In this document: positions 1 to 6,423 of the stretch, in pieces
Numbering within the stretch: the first letter of the stretch is position 1
Layout of the letters: each line of letters begins with the position of its first letter
Source: Prevotella sp. UBA3757
GTDB lineage: Bacteria > Bacteroidota > Bacteroidia > Bacteroidales > Bacteroidaceae
Direction of reading: 5' to 3'
DNA length: 8,795 nucleotides
NCBI GenBank assembly: GCA_002371715.1
Contig: DFGF01000078.1
Location: 1 to 8,795 of the forward strand
The notes under the pieces: model-generated
What the model saw: the letters and a program-made list of their open reading frames with translations, nothing else
Told to the model about the DNA's origin: nothing
Database searches by the model: none
Translations under genes and position numbers: made by a program

Positions 1-206
1 GTATCGTGGAGACCGATGACTATATATACATCTTTGAGTTTAAACTCGACGGGACGGCCGACGAGGCCCTGCAACAGATTCGGGACCGGGGCTATGCCAA
101 GGCATACGAGGCTGACAGCCGGAAGAAATACATGATTGGTGCCAGCTTCTCCAGCAGGACGGGCACGATAGAAGACTGGAAGGAAATAACAGGAACAGAA
201 AAGTAG
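1..206 (+). CDS. PD-(D/E)XK nuclease-like protein, DUF1703 C-terminal end (5' partial)
   Basis: The reading frame is open from base 3 to the TAG at 204-206, giving 67 residues of a gene that begins outside the window. The GTG at base 6 is not the real start, because the conserved core already begins there. Visible are a hydrophobic strand followed by E-F-K (YIYIFEFKLD), then a helix with QI (DEALQQIRDRGYAKAY), then KKYMIGASFSSRTGTIEDW. This order matches the C-terminal PD-(D/E)XK domain (DUF1703) of the AAA-ATPase-like family that is much expanded in Bacteroidales; full members are usually about 500 residues. The E-x-K pair would be the metal-binding and catalytic part of the fold, while the upstream Asp lies outside the window. 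Known members have no settled cellular role, so whether it cuts nucleic acid is inference. It ends 15 bases before the next gene on the same strand. Confidence 0.85.
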   Translation, partial: IVETDDYIYIFEFKLDGTADEALQQIRDRGYAKAYEADSRKKYMIGASFSSRTGTIEDWKEITGTEK

Positions 207-221
207 AATAGCGACCAAGAT

Positions 222-2270
222 ATGATACGTATGAGCAGATACATAAGAACACTCATCATTCTGCTGGCGGCAGTACAGACTGTCGGCACGATGAAGGCAG
301 AGGATGAAACTTCAGGTACGGGGGGTACGGCGAGCACGGGGCCCACGGTGCGGGGCAACGTCTTCGGCGGCGGCAACCTGGCGGAAGTTCAGGGTAGCGT
401 GACGGTGAATGTAAAAGGCGGCACCGTGGTCAATGACGTCTATGGCGGTGGTGCCCTGGCCAGCACGAACATGGCTAACTGGGATGAAACATTGAACGAC
501 GGCGCTGGCGGTTGGGCAGCAGGGAAAACATCTGCAAGCAATACCACTATCGTCAATCTGACAGGAGGTGTCGTGGGTAATGCCTACGGCGGAGGCCTTG
601 GTGATGCCAACACCCCGGCATACGTCTGGGGCGACGTGACAGTGGCTGTGAATGGCACGATGTTCACCCAGACATATCAGGAATACAAGAACGCTGATGA
701 GTCAAACATCCCCAAGACAGGCCAGGTGTTCGGATGTAACAATATCAACGGTTCTCCGAGGGGTAATGTGACAGTGCATGTCTATAAGACGGTAGTTTAT
801 AAGGCAGACGGAACAGACAAAGACAAGCCGGAAAAGGGAAGTGGTATTTATGAACTGCTTGCCGTGTATGGCGGTGGCAATTTGGCACCATTTGTTCCTA
901 CTGCTGACAATGCCTCTACCCATGTCATCATCGACGGTTGTGACCTGACGAGTATCGAGACGGTGTATGGCGGTGGTAATGCGGCCTCTACACCTGCCAC
1001 TGACGTAACGGTGAACGGTACGTTTGAGATTAAGGAACTGTTCGGTGGTGGTAATGGATTGACTGCTTTGCCTGACGGTAGACCGAACCCCGGTGCCAAC
1101 GTCGGATATAAGAATTATACAGAATATGTAGACGTGGATGGTACTCTGGTCGCAAGGGACAAGGAGGAAGCCAACACGAAAGAAAAACGTCTGGCAAGTG
1201 GTTATGTCTATGGGTCTGGTGCTGCTAATGTCACCATCTACGGCGGAACCATCCATCAGGTGTTCGGCGGCTCTAATACGAAGGGCAATGTACGCATCTC
1301 AGCCGTTACTCTGCTTGACGACAACAATGATTGTGACTTCAAGATCGATGAGGCGTACGGTGGTGGAAAGAGTGCACCGATGGATGCTGAGGCGAAATTG
1401 CTGATGGCGTGTATCCCAGGCTTGAAGGCGGCGTATGGCGGTGCCGAAGCTGCGAATATCGAAGGTGATGTGACGCTGAATATCACCAATGGTAATTTCG
1501 ACCGTGTCTTTGGTGGTAATAACAAAAGTGGCAGAATCGGTGGTACCATCACGGTGAATATTGAGGAGACAGGCTGTAAACCTGTTATCATCGGACATCT
1601 CTATGGTGGTGGCAACCAGGCTCCTTATACTGCTCCCTTTGTCAAGGATGATGAAGGAAATGACACAGATGTAAGACAGCATGGACCCACGCTGAATATC
1701 AAATCGTTTACCAGTATCGGTGAGGTATATGGCGGTGGCTATGGTGAGGGAGCTATAGTAACAGGCGACACTTATGTGAATATCAACGAGGTGGTGGGCG
1801 ATAAGTCTTCCAAGGATGAGTTCATGAAAGAAACTGTTGCTTCCGTGACTGACCCTGCCACTCAGACTACTGGGACAGACAAGGTGTCGAAAAATACAGG
1901 GGTAACGAAGACGTTCAAAGATGGCGATGGTGATGATGCCAATACCATCAGTGTGGATATTCCGCTCCACAAAAAAGGTGACATCGGTTGTATAGGTGTT
2001 GTCTATGGTGGTGGCAATGCAGCCAAGGTAGTGGGCAATACCTATGTGAATATCGGGACGGTGTCATCTGTCGATTATGTGACTAAGGCGACTGATGAGG
2101 TAAAACCAAGGTCTGGTATTAAAGTCAGTGGCGCCGATATCCGTGGCAACGTCTACGGCGGTGGTAATGCCGCCGAGGTGACGGGCAATACGAATGTGAA
2201 TATCGGCAAGGCGCAGACGACACCTGCGACGCCGGTGACTCCGGCGCCGCAGGCGAACCCGGCTGAGTAG
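222..2270 (+). CDS. Exported GGG-repeat protein of unknown function (putative beta-solenoid surface protein)
   Basis: I do not recognise a function for this 682-residue protein. Residues 1-26 (MIRMSRYIRTLIILLAAVQT onward, ending TMKAEDE) look like a signal peptide, so it is probably exported. The start at 222 is the first ATG after the upstream stop; ATG 231 (Met4) is an equally plausible start and leaves a good signal peptide. From residue 47 to 648 there are 16 copies of a [VAL]-[YF]-G-[GCS]-[GNAS] motif, at residues 47, 73, 121, 169, 215, 248, 273, 329, 347, 378, 404, 429, 460, 502, 594 and 644. They alternate with short beta-type strands such as VTVNVKGG, VTLNITNG and TYVNIGTV. Several intervals are 25-26 residues, which suggests stacked rungs of a beta-solenoid; that is inference. 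Residues 665-682 are a Thr/Pro/Ala tail (TTPATPVTPAPQANPAE), and no type IX sorting domain is evident. Codon use shifts inside the gene: the ends are richer in GC than the middle (about 660-2130). Related glycine-rich proteins occur in Bacteroidales as hypothetical proteins. Confidence 0.85.
   Translation: MIRMSRYIRTLIILLAAVQTVGTMKAEDETSGTGGTASTGPTVRGNVFGGGNLAEVQGSVTVNVKGGTVVNDVYGGGALASTNMANWDETLNDGAGGWAAGKTSASNTTIVNLTGGVVGNAYGGGLGDANTPAYVWGDVTVAVNGTMFTQTYQEYKNADESNIPKTGQVFGCNNINGSPRGNVTVHVYKTVVYKADGTDKDKPEKGSGIYELLAVYGGGNLAPFVPTADNASTHVIIDGCDLTSIETVYGGGNAASTPATDVTVNGTFEIKELFGGGNGLTALPDGRPNPGANVGYKNYTEYVDVDGTLVARDKEEANTKEKRLASGYVYGSGAANVTIYGGTIHQVFGGSNTKGNVRISAVTLLDDNNDCDFKIDEAYGGGKSAPMDAEAKLLMACIPGLKAAYGGAEAANIEGDVTLNITNGNFDRVFGGNNKSGRIGGTITVNIEETGCKPVIIGHLYGGGNQAPYTAPFVKDDEGNDTDVRQHGPTLNIKSFTSIGEVYGGGYGEGAIVTGDTYVNINEVVGDKSSKDEFMKETVASVTDPATQTTGTDKVSKNTGVTKTFKDGDGDDANTISVDIPLHKKGDIGCIGVVYGGGNAAKVVGNTYVNIGTVSSVDYVTKATDEVKPRSGIKVSGADIRGNVYGGGNAAEVTGNTNVNIGKAQTTPATPVTPAPQANPAE
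360..2213 (+). repeat. Protein-level degenerate repeat array, 16 YGGG-type motifs
   Basis: The array runs through codons 47-664 of the gene at 222-2270. The fullest form of the module is G-N-V-Y-G-G-G-N-x-A-x-V-x-G-N-T-x-V-N-I-G. It is seen best at 1725-1793, 2001-2063 and 2151-2213, and more loosely at 360-425. The last copies also agree in DNA: tatgtgaatatc occurs at 1773-1784 and 2043-2054, with one mismatch at 2193-2204, and gggcaatac occurs in both of the final two copies. The DNA likeness suggests that the C-terminal modules duplicated more recently than the others. Confidence 0.8.
2230..2246. terminator. Small GC-rich hairpin at convergent gene ends (weak)
   Basis: A perfect 6-bp stem (CGCCGG with CCGGCG) and a 5-base loop (TGACT) lie inside the last codons of the repeat-protein gene, about 30 bases past the stop of the convergent lipoprotein gene. 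Neither strand has a T-run after it, so it is not a standard intrinsic terminator. It could be a bidirectional pause site or only a by-product of Pro/Ala codons. No better terminator is visible in the 6-base gap between the two convergent stops. Confidence 0.2.
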
Positions 2271-2276
2271 ACGGGA

Positions 2277-3578
2277 TTAGTAGACGTCGGCGATGGTGGG
2301 ATACAGGTACCAGTCCTTGGCCGTGTTGCGGTTGGCAGCCCACTCGCCGAAGGAGTGACCAAACTCACGGTAGACGCCCGTCAGCAGGCCGTCCTTCTTC
2401 GTGCCGATAATCATGCCTTCGAGCGGCCAGCGGAAGTTGCCGTCGGGTACGCAGATGGCCCACGTCATGTGGCCGCTCTCCTGACGGACGCCCTCGAAGA
2501 GCACGTTGGCATGCTTGTGCTCGTAGACGTGCGTCTCCCAGTTGCCGCCGTTGAAGTTGGTCACGATGAAGGGGTCGATGTTCAGCAGTGTGAAGTTGTC
2601 GAGCAGTGCCGTGGCACTCTCCTTGAAGGTGACGATGTAGGTCTTGACGGGCGGGTTAATCTGCTTGGTGGTTTCCGTGGTGGTCTTGGTGACGTTGACT
2701 TTATAGTTGGTCAGCATGCCCACGTTGTCAGGCTGGTTGTGCACCATGATCCAGGAGGCGTTCTCGAAGAGCCGGATGGCGGCCTCGCCGTTGCGCCCTT
2801 CCTGCAGTATCTTGCTTTCCTTCAGGATATATTGTGTGGTGGGGTAGTCTTCGTCCCACCGCTTGCCGTCCGTAGTTGTGACGCTCTCGATGTCGTCGTA
2901 GTTGTAGTTGACCAGGCGTAGGGCGGCGGCTATCAGCTTGTTGGCACCCGTGGCAGCCACGGAGACGTTGATTTTCCGCTGGTTGGGCTGGTCGCCGGGC
3001 GTGACGGAGATGCGCAGCACGCAGTCGTTGAAGTCGTAGTCGCCCGGTTGCGGGTAGTCCTCCTCGAAGCAGTAGGTGAAGGTTTGGTAGCCTGGGGCGG
3101 TGACGGGTTTCTGCTCCTGGGTGGCGTCAGCCATTGACACGCGGGCGTCGCTGGTGGTGAAGGGTTTGACGAGCAGCGAACCGTCGTTCTGCTCGACGGC
3201 GGCATAGAAGGTGGTCTGTACCGTGGGAGCCGCAAAGGTCAGGAAGTTGTCGCCACGGTTGAAGCTGGTCTTCTGGGCCATGATGGCCGCCTGGTAGTTG
3301 GTGGCGGGGTCGTCAGTCAGCACCATGATGCGCCGGATGTCGGTATCGGCGATGTTGACCGTTGCCGTGCGGCGCGTCGTCAGGTTCCAGCTGTGGGCGG
3401 CGTCCACGGGGTCGATGGGAAACTCCTGCTTCATGATGGAGTCGTACACATCCTGTTTGAACATGTCTTTCTTGCACGACGTGGTGGTGCCTGTAATCAG
3501 TATGGCCTCTAAGGCTGCCATTGCTGTCAATGCTGTTGCGGTTATATGTTTTCGCTTCATAGTCGGTGTTGTTTGCAT
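2277..3578 (-). CDS. LruC/DUF4842 domain lipoprotein
   Basis: The longest reading gives 433 residues from ATG at 3578. ATG at 3560 (Met7, MKRKHITATALT) is the better start for a lipoprotein signal peptide and gives 427 residues. A hydrophobic stretch (about residues 13-30) ends in TTTSC-KKD. Cys35 would be the lipidated residue, and the following Lys-Lys-Asp resembles Bacteroidetes lipoproteins sent to the outer membrane or cell surface. Residues 51-66 (EFPIDPVDAAHSW) form the N-terminal motif often seen in these proteins. The YCFEEDYPQPGDYDFNDCVL stretch at 169-188 holds the D-Y-D-F-N-D signature of LruC/DUF4842, an acidic motif that may bind a metal ion. The C-terminal part (about 345-428) carries GNWETHVYE, TWAICVPDG and EFGHSFGEWAAN...DWYLYP, typical of the DUF4842 end. 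The biochemical role of the family is unknown. The gene converges on the GGG-repeat gene and is divergent from the SpmAB-flippase-DPP7 cluster. Confidence 0.88.
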   Translation of the reverse strand: MQTTPTMKRKHITATALTAMAALEAILITGTTTSCKKDMFKQDVYDSIMKQEFPIDPVDAAHSWNLTTRRTATVNIADTDIRRIMVLTDDPATNYQAAIMAQKTSFNRGDNFLTFAAPTVQTTFYAAVEQNDGSLLVKPFTTSDARVSMADATQEQKPVTAPGYQTFTYCFEEDYPQPGDYDFNDCVLRISVTPGDQPNQRKINVSVAATGANKLIAAALRLVNYNYDDIESVTTTDGKRWDEDYPTTQYILKESKILQEGRNGEAAIRLFENASWIMVHNQPDNVGMLTNYKVNVTKTTTETTKQINPPVKTYIVTFKESATALLDNFTLLNIDPFIVTNFNGGNWETHVYEHKHANVLFEGVRQESGHMTWAICVPDGNFRWPLEGMIIGTKKDGLLTGVYREFGHSFGEWAANRNTAKDWYLYPTIADVY

Positions 3579-3605
3579 ATTTAATCTAATTGGGTGCGAA
3601 ATTAC

Positions 3606-3613
3606 TAAAACTA
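3606..3613 (-). promoter_or_regulatory. Possible -7 element for the lipoprotein gene (weak)
   Basis: On the minus strand TAGTTTTA matches the Bacteroidetes -7 consensus TAnnTTTG at all but the last base, and lies 28-45 bases before the two candidate starts. No TTTG-like -33 element is seen at the usual distance upstream, so this is only a candidate. Confidence 0.25.
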
Positions 3614-3641
3614 TGCTGATTAACAGCGCAGGCAGCCCGAC

Positions 3642-3666
3642 GTTTAATATTTTTTAATAATTAAAC
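3642..3666. promoter_or_regulatory. AT-rich inverted repeat in the divergent promoter region
   Basis: GTTTAAT (3642-3648) and ATTAAAC (3660-3666) form a perfect 7-bp inverted repeat around an 11-base AT-only spacer. It sits between the two divergent genes, about 25 bases upstream of the rightward -7 element and about 30 bases upstream of the leftward candidate. The place suits an operator for a dimeric regulator or a UP-like AT tract, but chance is possible in such AT-rich sequence. Confidence 0.3.
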
Positions 3667-3691
3667 CGCCCCGTGGTATGTTGTTTTTTAC

Positions 3692-3699
3692 TACCTTTG
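3692..3699 (+). promoter_or_regulatory. Bacteroidetes-type -7 promoter element (TACCTTTG)
   Basis: TACCTTTG is an exact match to TAnnTTTG, the -7 element used by the Bacteroidetes primary sigma factor, and is followed by C as is common. It would start transcription only a few bases before the ATG at 3709, so the leader would be very short or absent. A TTTG -33 element is not seen at the usual spacing; GTGG at 3673-3676 is a poor substitute at a short distance. It probably drives the 3709-8559 gene cluster, and it rules out the GTG at 3673 as the real start of the first gene. Confidence 0.6.
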
Positions 3700-3708
3700 C
3701 AGCCTATT

Positions 3709-4941
3709 ATGGTACTGAATTATATTTGGATAGGATTTTTCCTCGTAGCATTCGTGATAGCTGTCGGCAAGTTGTTGCTGCTTGGCGACTACGACGTGTT
3801 TCCGGCTATGATGGACTCGACGTTTTCATCGTCGAAGACTGCCTTTGAGATTTCTCTCGGCCTGACAGGCGTGCTGTCGCTCTGGTTGGGCGTGATGAAG
3901 GTGGGCGAGAAGGGGGATGTCGTCAATGTGCTGGCACGCCTCCTGTCGCCGGTGTTTACCAAGCTGTTTCCTGACATTCCGAAGGGCCATCCCGTCACAG
4001 GCAGCATCTTTATGAACATTGCGGCCAACATGCTCGGACTCGACAATGCCGCTACGCCCCTGGGCCTGAAGGCCATGGAGCAGATGCAGGAGCTGAACCC
4101 CAGGAAGGACACGGCATCGAACCCGATGATCATGTTCCTTGTGCTGAACACCAGCGGACTGACGCTCATCCCCGTCAGCATCATGGTCTACAGGGCGCAG
4201 ATGAACGCCGTCCAGCCCACGGACATCTTCATACCCATCCTGCTGGCGACATTTTTCTCGACGCTGGCGGGCATCATCGTCACCTCGCTCTATCAGCGCA
4301 TCAACCTCGTCAACCGCGTCATGCTCCTGACGCTGGGCGGTGCCTGTGTCGTGGTGGCTGCCATCATCTGGGGCTTCGCTCAGATGTCGCCTGAGACCAT
4401 GAACCGCGTGAGCACCACTGTGGCCAACATCCTGCTGATGACCATCATTACGGGGTTCATCGTGGCCGGCATGCGCAAGAAGGTGAACGTCTACGAAGCC
4501 TTTATCGAGGGCGCCAAGGACGGCTTCCAGACCGCCGTGCGCATCATTCCCTATCTGGTGGCCATCCTGGTGGCCATCGGCGTGTTCCGCGCCTCGGGGG
4601 CCATGGACATGCTCATTGGCGGCATGCGCTGGTGTGTGGAACTGACGGGTGCTAACGCCCAGTGGGTGGACGCCATGCCGACGGCACTGATGAAACCGCT
4701 CTCAGGCAGTGGGGCACGCGGCATGATGGTCGATGCCATGACCACCTATGGTGCCGACTCCTTCGTCGGCCGCCTGTCGTGTGTCTTCCAGGGCTCTACC
4801 GATACCACGTTCTATATCCTGGCCGTCTATTTCGGCTCCGTGGGCATCCGCAATACCCGCCACGCCGTCAATTGTGGCCTGTTGGCCGACCTGGCCGGCA
4901 TTATTTCAGCAATCTTTATCTGTTACCTCTTTTTCAGTTAA
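3709..4941 (+). CDS. Fused SpmA-SpmB nucleoside recognition (Gate) domain membrane protein
   Basis: This 410-residue inner-membrane protein joins the two halves that are separate SpmA and SpmB proteins in Bacillus. The SpmA half (about 1-200) carries NMLGLDNAATPLGLKAM at 107-123, its hallmark. The SpmB half (about 235-410) carries PLSGSGARGMMVDAM at 330-344 and FQGSTDTTFYILAVYFGSVG at 360-379. Both contain the Gate/nucleoside-recognition fold, and there are about ten hydrophobic segments. In B. subtilis SpmA and SpmB are needed for spore core dehydration. Bacteroidales do not sporulate, so its job here is unknown; transport or sensing of a nucleotide-linked or other small molecule at the membrane is a guess. 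I chose ATG 3709 over the in-frame GTG at 3673, because the extra 12 residues would be encoded by the promoter -7 region and the protein family starts near MVLNYIWIG. The stop is 3 bases before the flippase start, so the two genes are almost certainly cotranscribed. Confidence 0.9.
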   Translation: MVLNYIWIGFFLVAFVIAVGKLLLLGDYDVFPAMMDSTFSSSKTAFEISLGLTGVLSLWLGVMKVGEKGDVVNVLARLLSPVFTKLFPDIPKGHPVTGSIFMNIAANMLGLDNAATPLGLKAMEQMQELNPRKDTASNPMIMFLVLNTSGLTLIPVSIMVYRAQMNAVQPTDIFIPILLATFFSTLAGIIVTSLYQRINLVNRVMLLTLGGACVVVAAIIWGFAQMSPETMNRVSTTVANILLMTIITGFIVAGMRKKVNVYEAFIEGAKDGFQTAVRIIPYLVAILVAIGVFRASGAMDMLIGGMRWCVELTGANAQWVDAMPTALMKPLSGSGARGMMVDAMTTYGADSFVGRLSCVFQGSTDTTFYILAVYFGSVGIRNTRHAVNCGLLADLAGIISAIFICYLFFS

Positions 4942-4944
4942 CCC

Positions 4945-6417
4945 ATGGCAAACCTCAAGTCATTAGCTAAGGATACGGCCATCTATGGCCTGTCGAGCAT
5001 TGTGGGCAGGTTTCTGAACTACCTGCTCGTGCCGCTTTATACGCACTATATGCCCAAGGCATCGGGCGACTATGGTGTCAGTACCAATGTGTATGCCTAT
5101 ACAGCACTCATCCTGGTGTTGCTGACGTTTGGCATGGAGACCACGCTGTTCCGCTTTGCCAACGACGACCGGCAGACATTAGAGATAGGACGTAAACACT
5201 CAGACACCGTCTTCTCGACGGCGATGGCAGTAGTCGGCACGCTGACAGCCCTGTTCCTGCTGCTGGTGTTTGGCGGGATAGGCCCCATCAGCCAGGCTTT
5301 GGGCTATGCTGACCATCCGGAATACTTGCAGATGATGGCTGTCGTCGTGGCGATGGATGCCCTGCAGGCTATCCCCTTCAGCTATCTGCGCTATCAGAAG
5401 CGCGCTATCCGCTTTGCCTCGCTGAAGCTGTTGTTCATCGCCATAAACATCGGTCTCAACGTCTTCTATTTCGTAGTGTTGGGCAAGACATCGGTCTACT
5501 ATGTGTTCTTCATCAATCTGCTCTGCACGGGTTTTGTCACGCTGCTGTTTATCCCCGACTTGCTGAAGGTGCACTGGCACTTCGATGCCCGACTGATGCG
5601 GCGTATGCTCAGCTATTCGTGGCCCATCCTTGTGCTGGGCATAGCAGGCATCCTCAACCAGGTGGCCGACAAGATTCTCTTCCCGCTGGTATATCCTGAC
5701 CCGTCGCAGGCTAATGTCGAATTGGGTATCTATGGCTCATGCGTGAAGATTGCCATGATTATGGCCATGATTACGCAGGCGTTCCGCTATGCCTACGAGC
5801 CTATCGTCTTTGCCAAGAGCAAAGATGCCGACAAGACGGAATACTATGCGTCGGCCATGAAGTTCTTCCTGATTTTCACGCTGTTGGCCTTCCTCTGTGT
5901 GGTAGGTTGGATGCCCATTCTGCAATATATTATCGGTGAGGAATATCGCGAGGGCTTAGGCGTGGTACCCATTGTCATGGCTGCCGAGATTATGATGGGC
6001 ATCTATTTTAACCTGTCGTTCTGGTATAAACTCATCGACAAGACCATCTATGGTGCATGGTTCTCGTTGGCGGGCTGTCTGGTGCTCTTTGCCGTCAACG
6101 TCCTGTTCATCCCCAAGTATGGCTACTGGGCCTGCGCATGGGGTGGGGTGGCAGGCTATGGCACGGCCATGGTGTTGAGCTACGTGGTGGGTCAGAAGAA
6201 GAATCCTATCCCGTATCCCATGCGTTCCATGGCCTATTATGTGGCACTGGCGGTCATGCTCTATATCGCTATCGATAGTTTCCCGGACTACGGATTCGGC
6301 ATCGTCGTCAATGTGGCTTTCAATACGCTGTGCATCGTTTGCTTTGCCAGTTATACTGTGCGCAACGACCTGCCGTTACGTGGACTGCCCGTCATTGGAA
6401 AATATTTTAAAAAATAA
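4945..6417 (+). CDS. Oligosaccharide/polysaccharide flippase (MOP superfamily, Wzx-like)
   Basis: The product has 490 residues and is almost all membrane, with about 12-14 hydrophobic segments from residue 12 to 470. The N-terminus (LAKDTAIYGLSSIVGRFLNY, then LVPLYTHYM) is the typical start of the polysaccharide-transporter branch of the MOP superfamily, in which the first helix pair lines the central cavity. Such proteins flip undecaprenyl-linked oligosaccharides, or other lipid-linked envelope precursors, from the inner to the outer face of the cytoplasmic membrane. Charged residues such as Arg22, Glu65 and Arg70 in or near the first helices fit this class, but substrate cannot be read from sequence. 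No glycosyltransferases or polymerase lie next to it, so it is not part of a visible O-antigen or capsule cluster. It is packed between SpmAB (3-base gap) and the peptidase (6-base gap), suggesting a housekeeping envelope operon. MurJ-like lipid II transport is a less likely alternative. Confidence 0.88.
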   Translation: MANLKSLAKDTAIYGLSSIVGRFLNYLLVPLYTHYMPKASGDYGVSTNVYAYTALILVLLTFGMETTLFRFANDDRQTLEIGRKHSDTVFSTAMAVVGTLTALFLLLVFGGIGPISQALGYADHPEYLQMMAVVVAMDALQAIPFSYLRYQKRAIRFASLKLLFIAINIGLNVFYFVVLGKTSVYYVFFINLLCTGFVTLLFIPDLLKVHWHFDARLMRRMLSYSWPILVLGIAGILNQVADKILFPLVYPDPSQANVELGIYGSCVKIAMIMAMITQAFRYAYEPIVFAKSKDADKTEYYASAMKFFLIFTLLAFLCVVGWMPILQYIIGEEYREGLGVVPIVMAAEIMMGIYFNLSFWYKLIDKTIYGAWFSLAGCLVLFAVNVLFIPKYGYWACAWGGVAGYGTAMVLSYVVGQKKNPIPYPMRSMAYYVALAVMLYIAIDSFPDYGFGIVVNVAFNTLCIVCFASYTVRNDLPLRGLPVIGKYFKK

Positions 6418-6423
6418 CATGAT

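Noticed and set aside
1299..1970. A 223-codon minus-strand frame inside the GGG-repeat gene.
   Set aside because: No signal, no domain and no promoter; the plus-strand repeat pattern is clearly the coding one.
360..2213. The repeat region considered as a CRISPR array or DNA satellite.
   Set aside because: The repeats are degenerate in DNA, follow the codon frame and have variable spacing; they are protein-level repeats.
2355..2921. A 188-codon plus-strand frame inside the lipoprotein gene.
   Set aside because: Its sequence is a Val/Asp-rich antisense shadow with no domain or export signal, while the minus-strand frame has a lipoprotein signal and the LruC/DUF4842 signature.
3673..3708. N-terminal extension of the SpmAB gene from GTG 3673.
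   Set aside because: The segment contains a promoter -7 element, and the family begins at about the ATG at 3709.
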